Positions 15,475 through 24,495 of a DNA stretch of 37,240 nt are shown here, piece by piece. Both the position numbers and the translations under genes were made by a program. Where the stretch lies: the NCBI GenBank assembly GCA_964400875.1, contig CAYNWK010000026.1, positions 1-37,240 on the forward strand, given 5' to 3'. The notes beneath the pieces were generated by a model. It made no database searches. It was not told where the DNA came from and was given only the letters and a program-made list of their open reading frames with translations. Within the stretch, counting starts at the first letter, position 1. Each line of letters begins with the position of its first letter. Origin of the DNA: CAYNWK01 sp964400875. Its GTDB lineage: Bacteria > Chloroflexota > Anaerolineae > Anaerolineales > UBA4823.

Positions 15475-16424
15475 CTGCCATCGCAAGTGAGACTTTGGTT
15501 GAGCTGGGCAGAACCGGGATCAAGGTCCCCGCGTTGGGCATCGGCGCGTGGGCCTGGGGGGAACGGCTCTTCTGGGGGTTTGGTCGAGGTTACGGAAAAG
15601 AAGACGTCCGGGGCGCTTTCACGACTGCTATGCAAGCCGGAGTCAATTTCTTTGACACTGCCGAAGCCTATGGACGAGGCAAGTCCGAGCAATTCCTGGG
15701 TGAATTCATCAGGGAAAGCGGGCAGCCCGTGATCGTAGCCACAAAATTTATGCCTTACCCGTGGCGGTTGTGGAGAAGCCGGCTTCTGGCAGCTCTACGC
15801 GGCAGCCTGCAAAGACTTGGGTTAGAACGCGTAGATCTCTACCAAATCCATTGGCACTTTCCCCCTATTCCGGTCGAAACCTGGGTGGAGGGCTTGGCCG
15901 ACGCCGTCGAGCAAGATCTGGCCCGCGCCGTAGGCGTATCTAATTACAACGCCGGGCAAATGCGCCGAGCTTTTGACACCTTGGCAGCGCATAATATACC
16001 GCTCGCCTCGAATCAGGTCGAGTACAGCCTGATCAACCGCAAAGTGGAAGAGAACGGCTTGCTCGATCTCTGCAAGGAATTGGGCGTCACCCTGATCGCC
16101 TACAGCCCCCTTGGGCAGGGTTTGCTCACCGGAAAATACACGCCGGAGAACCCGCCTTCGGGTATTCGCGGTTTGCGCTACCGGGTGGATCTGCTCAGGA
16201 AAACTGGCCATTTGGTCCGCTTAATGGAAGATATAGGCCAGGAGCATGGCGGCAAGACTCCCGCGCAGGTTGCGCTCAATTGGACGATCTGCAAAGGTGC
16301 CCTGCCGATCCCGGGCGCGAAGAACGCTCGCCAGGCGAGGGAAAACATGGAAGCACTTGGCTGGCGCCTGACCCCCAGCCAGGTTGCAAGCCTGGATCAG
16401 GCCAGCCGGGAACTTGGAAAATGA
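15471..16424 (+). CDS. aldo/keto reductase
   Basis: A 317-residue NADPH-dependent reductase with a TIM-barrel fold. The catalytic tetrad is visible: Asp62 and Tyr67 in FFDTAEAYG, Lys92 in VATKF and His127 in YQIHWH. SNYNAGQMRRAF and AYSPLGQGLLTGKY are family blocks. The C-terminal IPGAKNARQARENMEALGW is the typical NADP-binding loop. It overlaps ldh (ATGA) and photolyase (ATGA) at its two ends, so it is translationally coupled on both sides. Substrate unknown; a carotenoid-derived or lipid-peroxide-derived aldehyde is possible given the setting. Confidence 0.9.
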   Translation: MTAIASETLVELGRTGIKVPALGIGAWAWGERLFWGFGRGYGKEDVRGAFTTAMQAGVNFFDTAEAYGRGKSEQFLGEFIRESGQPVIVATKFMPYPWRLWRSRLLAALRGSLQRLGLERVDLYQIHWHFPPIPVETWVEGLADAVEQDLARAVGVSNYNAGQMRRAFDTLAAHNIPLASNQVEYSLINRKVEENGLLDLCKELGVTLIAYSPLGQGLLTGKYTPENPPSGIRGLRYRVDLLRKTGHLVRLMEDIGQEHGGKTPAQVALNWTICKGALPIPGAKNARQARENMEALGWRLTPSQVASLDQASRELGK

Positions 16425-17839
16425 ACGCAGCAATTTGGTGGATCCGGCGCGATCTGCGCCTATATGATAACCAGGCGCTGGACGCCGCCTTGCGTACCGG
16501 CAATTCCATTGTTCCGGTTTTCGTGCTCGACCCGACCCTGCTGGATTCACCTTACGTTGGACCTAAGCGCTTGAGTTTTCTTTTCACAGGGCTACGCCTC
16601 CTGGACCAGGATCTTCGGGAACGTGGCAGCCGGCTGATCGTCCGACGAGGCGAACCAATCCGAGAACTAACCCGGGTCTGTGAAGAATCCCAGGCGGGGA
16701 CGATTTTTGCAGAGCCGGATTTTTCCACCTACGCCTGCCGTCGGGATGCCCGCGCGGGCCGTTTGCTTCCAGTCAAGTGGGTCGGCAGCCCCGCGTTGCG
16801 CTCTCCCGGGAGCGTCTTAAAAGCGGATGGGCAGCCCTATGTCGTCTATACGCCATTCAGCAGAACATGGCAGGAGGCGCCGCCCCCGGAGAGATCAGCG
16901 CTTTTGCCCTCTCCTAAGCGCTTGACCACACCCGTAGGGCTTGCCAGCGAACCAATCCCGGATAACCCTGCACTCGATCCGCAGATTCCATTCAAACCGG
17001 GAGAAAAACCTGCCAGAAAGAGTTTGCAGGCATTTGTAGAGGGTGAAAATGCGCCTGTCTACCAGTATGGTCGCCGGCGTGACCGACTCGACCTTTCCGG
17101 CACATCGCGGCTCTCACCTTACCTGCGTTTCGGCATGCTCTCGATCCGCGAGGCGGTGACCTCCGCCTACGAGGCGATTAATTCAGCCCGGGATCGGGAA
17201 GAACGCCGGGGCGCTCAGACCTGGTTGAACGAACTGATCTGGCGGGATTTTTACCTTCACAACCTGTACCACTTTCCCCGCGTGCGCCGGGAGAACTTTC
17301 GCTACCCGCATATACGTTGGCAAAATGATGGAGAGCAATTCACCGACTGGTGTTCCGGGCAGACCGGATACCCTGTCATCGACGCCTCTATGCGCCAGCT
17401 CGCAGCCACCGGGTGGATGCACAACCGGGCGCGCATGATCGTTGCCTCTTTCCTGACCAAGGACCTGCTCATCGATTGGCGTTGGGGAGAGCAATGGTTC
17501 ATGCGTCACCTGGTGGACGGCGATCCTGCAGCCAATAACGGCGGCTGGCAGTGGAGCGCAGGCACCGGCACGGATGCTGCGCCTTATTTTCGCATCTTCA
17601 ACCCAATCTCGCAAAGCGAAATACACGATCCGCAGGGCGAACACATCCGTTGTTGGATCCCTGAATTAAAAAAGGTCCCGGATGAATATCTGCACGCTCC
17701 CTGGAAAATGCCCGAAACTATCCAGACACAGGCGGGCTGCCGGATCGGCCGAGACTATCCACTCCCTATCGTGGACCACAGCTGGGCGCGTGAGCGGGCG
17801 CTCGATACCTATTCCCAGGCTAAAGACAAACAGACATGA
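16421..17839 (+). CDS. phrB: deoxyribodipyrimidine photolyase
   Basis: A 472-residue FAD photolyase that uses blue light to split UV-induced pyrimidine dimers. The N-terminal antenna domain starts with WWIRRDLRLYDNQALDAAL. The C-terminal FAD domain shows NELIWRDFYLHNLYHFP, GYPVIDASMRQLAATGWMHN, RARMIVASFLTKDLLIDWRW and GGWQWSAGTGTDAAPYFRIF, all typical of the class I CPD photolyase branch. The frame is open from 16280, but the ATG at 16421 overlaps the previous stop and is followed at once by the conserved N-terminus. The 3' end overlaps the lycopene cyclase gene by ATGA. Placement in a CarH-controlled operon makes light-induced repair likely. Confidence 0.94.
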   Translation: MNAAIWWIRRDLRLYDNQALDAALRTGNSIVPVFVLDPTLLDSPYVGPKRLSFLFTGLRLLDQDLRERGSRLIVRRGEPIRELTRVCEESQAGTIFAEPDFSTYACRRDARAGRLLPVKWVGSPALRSPGSVLKADGQPYVVYTPFSRTWQEAPPPERSALLPSPKRLTTPVGLASEPIPDNPALDPQIPFKPGEKPARKSLQAFVEGENAPVYQYGRRRDRLDLSGTSRLSPYLRFGMLSIREAVTSAYEAINSARDREERRGAQTWLNELIWRDFYLHNLYHFPRVRRENFRYPHIRWQNDGEQFTDWCSGQTGYPVIDASMRQLAATGWMHNRARMIVASFLTKDLLIDWRWGEQWFMRHLVDGDPAANNGGWQWSAGTGTDAAPYFRIFNPISQSEIHDPQGEHIRCWIPELKKVPDEYLHAPWKMPETIQTQAGCRIGRDYPLPIVDHSWARERALDTYSQAKDKQT

Positions 17840-18672
17840 CATATTTTGGATTCCTCTTGCGATTTTTGTTGCCGCCCATCCTAATTTTGACCGCCTTAAC
17901 CTACTGGAGGGTCAGAAGATCTACAATGCGCGCCAGCTACTGGCGGTCCATCCCTTTATGGAAAACGCTGTCCCTGTTCGTTGCCGTCGCGTTGATTTAC
18001 ACCACACCGTGGGATAATTACCTGGTCGCCACGGGAGTGTGGTGGTACGACAGCAGGCTCGTCACTGGCCTGACACTCGGCTGGGTTCCTATCGAGGAAT
18101 ATACGTTTTTTATTCTGCAGACGCTCTTCACAGGTTTATGGCTTAGCTTGATCTCCCCTGCCTTCAAGCAGGACGGCGCCAGGGCGAGTTCGGGACATAC
18201 ACTCCGCCGGTTCGCCTGGATTATCCCAGCGGTGTTATGGGTTCTATCGACTATACTGTTGACCTCCGGGTGGAAACCGACTACCTACCTGACTCTGATC
18301 CTCTCTTGGGGTTTACTGCCGGTAATCGTACAGCTCGCCTTCGGCGCCGACATCCTTTGGAAAAGGCGCTCGATCGTTTTACTGGGCATCTTGCCAACCT
18401 CCCTGTATTTAGGCCTGGTTGACAGCCTGGCTATCCTGGCTGGGACCTGGACCATCAATCCTGATGAAACTCTTGGGATGTTGATTGGAAGGGTGCTACC
18501 CCTCGAGGAGCTAATCTTCTTCTTCATCACCAATATTATGCTTGTCTTCGGAATGGTATTATTCTTGGACGTAGAAAGCCAGGCGCGCTTGCAAAGCATC
18601 GTCCGAACAGCTGCTCGCCTGACCGGCAGCTGGCGCTTCAAGAACGATCCATCCCAGGATCCACAAATCTGA
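17836..18672 (+). CDS. lycopene cyclase, fused CrtYc-CrtYd type
   Basis: A 278-residue integral membrane cyclase that closes the ends of lycopene to beta-rings. In actinobacteria the two halves are separate small proteins; here both are in one chain, as in archaeal and fungal forms. Each half carries the paired-Glu motif: VPIEEYTFF (Glu87-Glu88) and LPLEELIFFF (Glu224-Glu225). YTTPWDNYLVATGVWWY and TWTINPDETLGMLIGRVLP are the matching preceding blocks. About seven hydrophobic segments are visible. It overlaps photolyase by ATGA. The likely product is beta- or gamma-carotene, or an epsilon-ring pigment; ring type cannot be read from sequence. Confidence 0.88.
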   Translation: MTYFGFLLRFLLPPILILTALTYWRVRRSTMRASYWRSIPLWKTLSLFVAVALIYTTPWDNYLVATGVWWYDSRLVTGLTLGWVPIEEYTFFILQTLFTGLWLSLISPAFKQDGARASSGHTLRRFAWIIPAVLWVLSTILLTSGWKPTTYLTLILSWGLLPVIVQLAFGADILWKRRSIVLLGILPTSLYLGLVDSLAILAGTWTINPDETLGMLIGRVLPLEELIFFFITNIMLVFGMVLFLDVESQARLQSIVRTAARLTGSWRFKNDPSQDPQI

Positions 18673-18694
18673 TCACCTTTCACCGACCCGCATC

Positions 18695-19396
18695 TTGACG
18701 AGCCTTCACTCACCACAACCTTTCGTCTGTATAGAAGCTCTGACCAAACACTACCAAGAAGGCGGTTCCAGCCGCCTGGTGCTGGAGAAAGCCAACGCGG
18801 ACTTCAGCCAGGGAGAATTCGTTGCCATCTTGGGCAAGAGCGGCAGTGGGAAGAGCACGCTGTTGAATTTGATCAGCGGAATTGACCGACCGGACAGCGG
18901 TGAGATCTGGATCGACGACCTGGAGCTGACCGGTCTCAACGAGCGCGACCGAACTTTATTTCGGCGGGCTAACATCGGTTTCGTTTTTCAATTCTTCAAC
19001 CTCCTCCCCACCCTGACTGTGCTTGAAAACGTCACCCTCCCCCTGGAGATCGGCGGATCAAGCGCTGCTCGCGCCCGGGAACGCGCCGAACCGTTGCTTG
19101 AAGCGGTCGGTTTGCTGGATCGTGTCCAGACTTTTCCCGATCGCCTCTCGGGCGGCGAGCAACAACGTGTTGCCATTGCCCGGGCGTTGGTTCACGACCC
19201 GCTCCTCGTGCTGGCGGACGAGCCTACCGGAAATCTGGATAACGAAACCGGTCACCAGGTGTTATACCTCCTGGACAGCCTCACCCGCCAGGCTGGAAAG
19301 AATCTGATCCTCGCTACGCATAGCCGGGAAGCAGCCGGCAAAGCGGATCGAATTTTACAGCTTGTCGAGGGCCATTTGATCCAAACCGGGAGCTAA
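18695..19396 (+). CDS. ABC transporter ATP-binding protein (LolD/FtsE/AttE-like)
   Basis: A 233-residue ATPase subunit. Walker A is GKSGSGKST (47-55), the signature is LSGGEQQRVAIARAL (from 151), and Walker B is LLVLADEPTGNLD (from 170). NERDRTLFRRANIGFVFQFF is typical of the MacB/LolD/FtsE group that works with FtsX-type permeases. The start is TTG at 18695, 22 nt after the lycopene cyclase stop; no ATG is near and the ribosome site is weak. Its partner is the large permease at 20641. With the lipocalin-like protein at 23279 the set resembles the AttEFGH system; the exported or extracted substrate is unknown. Confidence 0.9.
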   Translation: MTSLHSPQPFVCIEALTKHYQEGGSSRLVLEKANADFSQGEFVAILGKSGSGKSTLLNLISGIDRPDSGEIWIDDLELTGLNERDRTLFRRANIGFVFQFFNLLPTLTVLENVTLPLEIGGSSAARARERAEPLLEAVGLLDRVQTFPDRLSGGEQQRVAIARALVHDPLLVLADEPTGNLDNETGHQVLYLLDSLTRQAGKNLILATHSREAAGKADRILQLVEGHLIQTGS

Positions 19397-19410
19397 CTCG
19401 AGAGAAACTC

Positions 19411-20538
19411 ATGCTGAACATCGAAAAAGTAGATACGCGCTCAAAATCCCAGGTCAATCGCTTCGTAAAACTCCCCTTCCGCTTATACCAGGGGAGCCCG
19501 AATTGGGTCCCACCGTTATTATCTGACGCCAAGACTTACCTCGACCGGGATAAACATCCATTCCACGAGCATTCTGATGTCGATTTCTTCCTGGCAGTTC
19601 GCGATGGGAAGGATGTCGGTCGCATCGCCGCGATTGAGAACCCGCGCTTCAACGAATATCACCAGACACACACTGCGCAATTCTACTTTTTTGATTGTGA
19701 GGAGGACGAAGAAGCTGCCCAAGGACTTTTCGAAACGGTCTTCGAGTGGGCAGCTCACCGGGGCCTCAACCAGATCGTCGGCCCCAAAGGAATGGGGCCT
19801 TTGGATGGGTATGGCATGTTGGTGGAAGGGTTCGAACACCGCCAGATGATGACGATGATGAACTACAATTACCCGTACTACATCCCTCTGGTTGAGAAGC
19901 AGGGTTTCAAGAAAGAGGTGGATTTCGTCTCATGTTATGCCAATACCGAGACCTTCCATCTGCCAAAACGGATCCACAGCATCGCCGAACGCGTCCAGCA
20001 GCGCGGCCAATTGAACGTCAAACGCTTTAGTTCCAAACGAGAGCTGGTATCCTGGGCTGGGCGGATCGGTGAGGCGTATAATAAAACCTTCGTGAATAAT
20101 TGGGAATATTACCCGCTGTCCGACAAAGAGATCAAGTTCGTCGTCGACAACATCATGATCGTCGCCGATTACCGCCTGATCAAGATCATCACACACGATG
20201 ATGATGTCGTTGGATTCCTGTTTGGTTTTCCGGATTTATCCGCGGCCTTACAGCGGGCTCGCGGGCGGCTGTTCCCGTTTGGGCTGATCGATCTGCTGCT
20301 GGAGATGCGCCGGACAAAGTGGATCGCCCTCAATGGCGCTGGTATCTTGCCAGAGTTTCAAGGCCGAGGGGGCAATGCTTTGCTTTATTCGGAGATGGAA
20401 AAAACCATTCGAGATTATGATTTCCAGCATGCCGATCTCACCCAGGTCGCTGAAACAGCCGGGCAGATGCGCCACGATCTGGAGAATATCGGGGGAAAAC
20501 CGTATAAAAACCACCGTGTTTTCACCCGTTCGATCTGA
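19411..20538 (+). CDS. YghO-like protein with GNAT acetyltransferase fold
   Basis: A 375-residue protein. The N-terminus VNRFVKLPFRLYQGSPNWVP, then PPLLSDAKTYLDRDKHPF, VDFFLAVRDGKDVGRIAAI and GPKGMGPLDGYGMLVEGF, match the family of E. coli YghO. The C-terminal half has GAGILPEFQGRGGNALLYSE, a GNAT-like acetyl-CoA loop (Q/R-x-x-G-x-G). It should therefore be an acyl-CoA-using transferase, but no substrate is known to me. It starts 15 nt after the ABC ATPase gene and separates it from its permease, which is an unusual gene order. Confidence 0.72.
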   Translation: MLNIEKVDTRSKSQVNRFVKLPFRLYQGSPNWVPPLLSDAKTYLDRDKHPFHEHSDVDFFLAVRDGKDVGRIAAIENPRFNEYHQTHTAQFYFFDCEEDEEAAQGLFETVFEWAAHRGLNQIVGPKGMGPLDGYGMLVEGFEHRQMMTMMNYNYPYYIPLVEKQGFKKEVDFVSCYANTETFHLPKRIHSIAERVQQRGQLNVKRFSSKRELVSWAGRIGEAYNKTFVNNWEYYPLSDKEIKFVVDNIMIVADYRLIKIITHDDDVVGFLFGFPDLSAALQRARGRLFPFGLIDLLLEMRRTKWIALNGAGILPEFQGRGGNALLYSEMEKTIRDYDFQHADLTQVAETAGQMRHDLENIGGKPYKNHRVFTRSI

Positions 20539-20565
20539 TCGCCATTACCCACAGGCGTAATAACT

Positions 20566-20617
20566 ATTGGGGTATGGAGGTGTTCGGGCGGTCTTAGCCC
20601 GCCCGAACACCCCCAAT
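20566..20617. repeat. intergenic hairpin repeat, copy R3
   Basis: A perfect 13-bp stem, GGTGTTCGGGCGG (20579-20591) and CCGCCCGAACACC (20599-20611), has a seven-base loop. An outer ATTGGGG/CCCCAAT stem extends it. It is followed by AATTTACTCCTTATTT and no clean T-run, so termination would be partial at most. It lies between the GNAT-like gene and the ABC permease. Confidence 0.85.
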
Positions 20618-20640
20618 TTACTCCTTATTTGAAATTTAAG

Positions 20641-23244
20641 ATGCAAGCAAATTCCAAGTTCGGCTCACTCGCCCTTTGGAAGGTGAGCGGGCGTTATCTT
20701 CTCGGCCATATCTGGCAAAGCGCGCTGATGCTTCTCGGCATCACTCTGGGCGTGGCCGTTGTCGTCGCCATCGATCTGGCCAACGCCAGCGCCAGCCGGG
20801 CTTTCGACCTGAGCACCGAGGCGGTCACCGGGCGCGCCACCCATCAGATTACCGGTGGGCCGGATGGGCTGCCGCAAGATGTCTACACGCGTCTGCGACG
20901 GGGCGGCGTTGTCTCCGCTGCCGCGCCGGTGATAACGGCTTATTTATCCTCTCCTCAACTTGGCGGAGGTCAACTACAGCTGCTTGGTGTGGACCCCTTT
21001 GCCGAAGCGCCTTTCCGCGATTACCTCGCCGGCGAGAACAACTTGCCCCTCGTGGCTTTAACTGGATTCCTGACCCAACCTGGCGCGGTCATACTCTCCA
21101 CCGAGCTTGCGGGGCGCTACGGATACGGCGATTGCCCCGCCGATCTAGAAGCCTGCCAGATCGAACTCGATTTCGGCGGGAAAAAATACTCCGGATGGAT
21201 CGCCGGTCTGATCCAGCCGGCAGATAGCCTCAGTGCGCGTGCGCTGCAGGACCTGGTCCTGGCGGATATCGCCACTGCGCAGGAGATCACGGACAATCGT
21301 GGCCGCCTCGACCGGATAGATTTGATCTTACCGGCAGACCCTCCGGGGGCAGAGCTGGCAGCCATCGACCGGATCGATGCCTTGCTTCCCCCCGGGACGA
21401 ACCTGGCGACTACTGCGGCCCGGCAAGGGACGGTCGAACAAATGACCGCTGCTTTCCGCTTGAATTTGACTGCGCTGAGCCTGCTGGCGCTGGTCGTCGG
21501 CTTGTTTTTGATTTACAACACCATGACCTTTACTGTCGTGCAGAGAAGAGGAATGTTCGGCACCCTGCGCTGCCTGGGAGTCACCCGGCAGGAAGTGTTT
21601 ACCCTGGTGATCGGTGAAGCGATCCTGGTTGGGCTGCTCGGCGCCGCGCTGGGAATTGGCCTTGGCATCCTGCTTGGACAGGGCGCGGTTCGTTTGGTCA
21701 CCCAAACCATTAACGACCTGTTCTTCGTCGTCAGCGTGCGCGGGGTGCAGATCCCACCTCTCAGCCTGATTAAAGGCGGTCTTCTGGGTATCCTGGCCAC
21801 CGTGTGCGCGGCTGCACCGCCTGCCTGGGAAGCTGCTTCGGTCCCACCGCGCGCCGCGCTCTCCCGCTCTGGCCTGGAGGGCAAGGCCCAAAAGGCGGTC
21901 AAGTTCGTCGCGGTTGCCGGGATGGTCTTGTTATTAACAGGGACTTTAATGCTGGCTATCCCAACCCGAAATCTAGTGATCAGTTTTGCCGGTACTTTTG
22001 TGATCGTCGTTGGATTCGCCATGCTTGCGCCCGCCTTCACTCAGCTATTTATGCGCCTGACTGCGCCCATACTGGGGAGAGTCTGGGGCGGGCTCGGCCG
22101 CCTCGCGCCGAGAGATGTTGTCAAATCGCTGAGCCGTACGGCCGTTGCGGTCGCTGCCCTGGTTGTTGCGGTTTCCGTCACCATTGGCGTGAGCCTGATG
22201 GTCAGCAGCTTCCGTTACACGGTGATCGCCTGGCTGGATCAGACTTTGCTCGGCGACGTATATATCTCCGCCCCCAGCCCGACCGCGACGAATTCCTCCA
22301 CCAGCCTCGATCCCCGCATCGTCTCCCTGGTGCGCAGCTGGCCGGCGGTCTCCCGGGTCGATGTGCTGCGCGCGGCGACGGTTGCTTCTCCGCTAGGGCC
22401 TGTAAACGTTGCTGCAACCAACAACCCAACTTTGGTTGACGAGCGTATCTTAAAATTCTCCCAGGGCTCAACTGCGCAGGTTAAAGCCGCGTTCGCCTCC
22501 GGCGCTGTCTTGGTCTCCGAACCGTTCGCCAACCGTTTCGGCCTCCCCAGCCAGGATGGGACCGTCGTCCTGACCACCGACCGCGGCGATCGGACCTTCC
22601 CGGTCGCTGGCATCTACTACGATTACGCCTCTACACAAGGCACCATCTTGATGAGCCTGGATACTTACCGGAACTACTGGGATGATCCCGATCTGACCGC
22701 CATGGCGCTGCGCCTCGCGCCCGGCGCCCAGGCTGATGACCTCGCCGATCAGCTGAGCGCAGCGCTCGCGCCGATTCAGAATTTGCAAGTTCGGCCTAAC
22801 CGAGTGCTGCGTGAGGAAGTGCTGGTGGTCTTCGACCGCACTTTCGCCATAACCGCTGCCTTGCAGTTGTTGGCCACCCTGGTCGCCTTTATCGGCATCT
22901 TGAGCGCGCTGCTTTCTCTGCAGCTGGAGAGACAGCGCGAACTGGGCATCCTGCGTTCCATTGGCCTGACCCCCTCGCAGTTGCGCCGCCTGATCCTGAC
23001 TGAAACCGGTTTGATGGGCACGGTCGCTGGATTGTTAGCGATGCCGACAGGATTTGTCCTGGCTCTAATCCTGGTCTACATCATCAACCAGCGCTCTTTC
23101 GGCTGGACCTTACAGATGCAGGTCCAACCCGGCCCTTTTTTGCAAGCTTTGTTCCTTGCCCTGACCGCGGCGCTCTTAGCCGGGATCTATCCTGCTTGGC
23201 GAATGAGCCGCGTGGTCACCGCTGAAGCGCTGCGTTCGGAGTAA
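20641..23244 (+). CDS. ABC transporter permease with two FtsX domains (AttF-AttG-like)
   Basis: An 867-residue permease with about ten membrane helices. One is near the N-terminus (LMLLGITLGVAVVVAIDLA). Three follow a large outer domain (LSLLALVVGLFLIYNTMTF; AILVGLLGAALGIGLGILL; GGLLGILATVCAAAPPAW). Three are central, before the second outer domain, and three end the protein (LQLLATLVAFIGILSALLSL and onward, including a stretch near ALFLALTAALLAGIYPAW). Both FtsX blocks carry the coupling sequence QRRGMFGTLRCLG or QRELGILRSIGLT. This is the duplicated-permease, MacB/LolC-like layout. The ATG at 20641 is chosen; a TTG at 20629 is in frame, and neither has a clear ribosome site. It pairs with the ATPase at 18695. 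Confidence 0.9.
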   Translation: MQANSKFGSLALWKVSGRYLLGHIWQSALMLLGITLGVAVVVAIDLANASASRAFDLSTEAVTGRATHQITGGPDGLPQDVYTRLRRGGVVSAAAPVITAYLSSPQLGGGQLQLLGVDPFAEAPFRDYLAGENNLPLVALTGFLTQPGAVILSTELAGRYGYGDCPADLEACQIELDFGGKKYSGWIAGLIQPADSLSARALQDLVLADIATAQEITDNRGRLDRIDLILPADPPGAELAAIDRIDALLPPGTNLATTAARQGTVEQMTAAFRLNLTALSLLALVVGLFLIYNTMTFTVVQRRGMFGTLRCLGVTRQEVFTLVIGEAILVGLLGAALGIGLGILLGQGAVRLVTQTINDLFFVVSVRGVQIPPLSLIKGGLLGILATVCAAAPPAWEAASVPPRAALSRSGLEGKAQKAVKFVAVAGMVLLLTGTLMLAIPTRNLVISFAGTFVIVVGFAMLAPAFTQLFMRLTAPILGRVWGGLGRLAPRDVVKSLSRTAVAVAALVVAVSVTIGVSLMVSSFRYTVIAWLDQTLLGDVYISAPSPTATNSSTSLDPRIVSLVRSWPAVSRVDVLRAATVASPLGPVNVAATNNPTLVDERILKFSQGSTAQVKAAFASGAVLVSEPFANRFGLPSQDGTVVLTTDRGDRTFPVAGIYYDYASTQGTILMSLDTYRNYWDDPDLTAMALRLAPGAQADDLADQLSAALAPIQNLQVRPNRVLREEVLVVFDRTFAITAALQLLATLVAFIGILSALLSLQLERQRELGILRSIGLTPSQLRRLILTETGLMGTVAGLLAMPTGFVLALILVYIINQRSFGWTLQMQVQPGPFLQALFLALTAALLAGIYPAWRMSRVVTAEALRSE

Positions 23245-23278
23245 TTAACGGTTCTCTCAAGGAAGACTACACTTTTGG

Positions 23279-24475
23279 ATGAATAACCTTAGAAAAACTA
23301 GTCTCAGCCGCCTGGTTACGCTGTTCGTTCTCCTGCCTCTATTGGGTTGTACTTCCGCAGGAAAGGATCAGGTACAAGCCCGGTTGGACCTCTCAGGGGC
23401 GGAGGGAAGCAGCGATGTTGTGAATGCCCTCGGCCCACAGGACAGCGCAGGCTACCAGCGGGCTCAACCCGGGGTCGGGCTCAGCTTCCCGGTCGACTTT
23501 GGTCCCCACCCGGATTACCAGATCGAATGGTGGTATTACACCGGAAATCTGGAGACCGCAAAAGGCCGGCATTTCGGCTATCAATTAACCTTTTTTCGCC
23601 GGGCTTTGCTGCCTCCGGATGAGCGGGAGCAGCGTTCCTCGGATTGGTCTGCAGACCAGGTCTACCTGGCCCACTTAGCCTTGAGCGATGTCGGTGGTGA
23701 GAGCTTCCAAAGTTTCGAACGATACGCGCGCGGGGCAGCCGGTTTAGCAGGCGCCAGCGCCGACCCGTTTCACGTCTGGCTCTACGATTGGGAGATCGTC
23801 CAGGCAGGACCCGGCGCTTACCGGTTGTACGCTTCTCAAGAGGATTTGACAATCCAACTCGAGCTGCAGGATCTAAAGGGGATCATTCTGCATGGTGACC
23901 AGGGTTACAGCCGGAAAGGTCCGCAGGTGGGGAATGCATCCTATTATTTCAGCCAGACCCGGCTAGAATCAAGCGGAGAGATCCGGATTGGCGAGCAGCG
24001 CTTTGCTGTCTCCGGGTTAAGTTGGATGGATCACGAATTCAGCACCAGCGCTTTGGCTCAAAACCAGGTCGGCTGGGACTGGTTTTCGCTTCAGCTAGAC
24101 GATGGCAGCGAATTAATGGTCTTCCAGATCCGCAGAGCGGACGGGAGCGTCGACCCATTTTCAAGCGGCACACTGATTGATCCGGACGGCGGCAGCCAGC
24201 ACCTGGAACAGGCAGATTTCACCATCCAACCCCTCGGAACCTGGCGGAGTCCGCACAGCGGTGGGCTCTACCCTGCCGCCTGGGCGCTCAGCGTGCCCAA
24301 GTTCGACCTGACCCTGAACCTAGAGCCTTATCTAGCCGACCAGGAGTTACGCCTCTCCTTCACCTATTGGGAAGGCGCCGTGCAAATCTCCGGGACGCAC
24401 GCTGGTTTTAACGTGGGCGGAGATGGGTACGTCGAGCTGACCGGATACGCCCCACTCCCCACCGAGTCGCCCTGA
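23279..24475 (+). CDS. lipocalin-like AttH/CrtC-family lipoprotein
   Basis: A 398-residue exported lipoprotein. The signal peptide ends in the lipobox LLGC with Cys24 as the lipid-modified residue. The mature part shows the AttH/carotenoid 1,2-hydratase family start FPVDFGPHPDYQIEWWYYTG, then FGYQLTFFRRAL, and a second-domain block SGLSWMDHEFSTSAL. These proteins have a double lipocalin-like barrel that binds hydrophobic molecules. Because it is a lipoprotein next to an FtsX-type ABC transporter, the AttH role (a carrier or receptor for the transporter) is more likely than a cytoplasmic CrtC hydratase. The 34-nt spacing from the permease suggests the same operon. Confidence 0.85.
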   Translation: MNNLRKTSLSRLVTLFVLLPLLGCTSAGKDQVQARLDLSGAEGSSDVVNALGPQDSAGYQRAQPGVGLSFPVDFGPHPDYQIEWWYYTGNLETAKGRHFGYQLTFFRRALLPPDEREQRSSDWSADQVYLAHLALSDVGGESFQSFERYARGAAGLAGASADPFHVWLYDWEIVQAGPGAYRLYASQEDLTIQLELQDLKGIILHGDQGYSRKGPQVGNASYYFSQTRLESSGEIRIGEQRFAVSGLSWMDHEFSTSALAQNQVGWDWFSLQLDDGSELMVFQIRRADGSVDPFSSGTLIDPDGGSQHLEQADFTIQPLGTWRSPHSGGLYPAAWALSVPKFDLTLNLEPYLADQELRLSFTYWEGAVQISGTHAGFNVGGDGYVELTGYAPLPTESP

Positions 24476-24495
24476 GCAGTATTCCCTTTCTTAAT

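Noticed and set aside
21328..22040. Antisense frames of 175-187 codons within the FtsX-type permease
   Set aside because: They are polar, Gln/Arg-rich translations mirroring hydrophobic codons of the permease, with no start signals.
23279..24475. Calling the lipocalin-like protein carotenoid 1,2-hydratase (crtC) because crt genes are near
   Set aside because: The lipobox shows export as a lipoprotein and the neighbour is an FtsX-type ABC transporter, which fits AttH better. The family name covers both roles.
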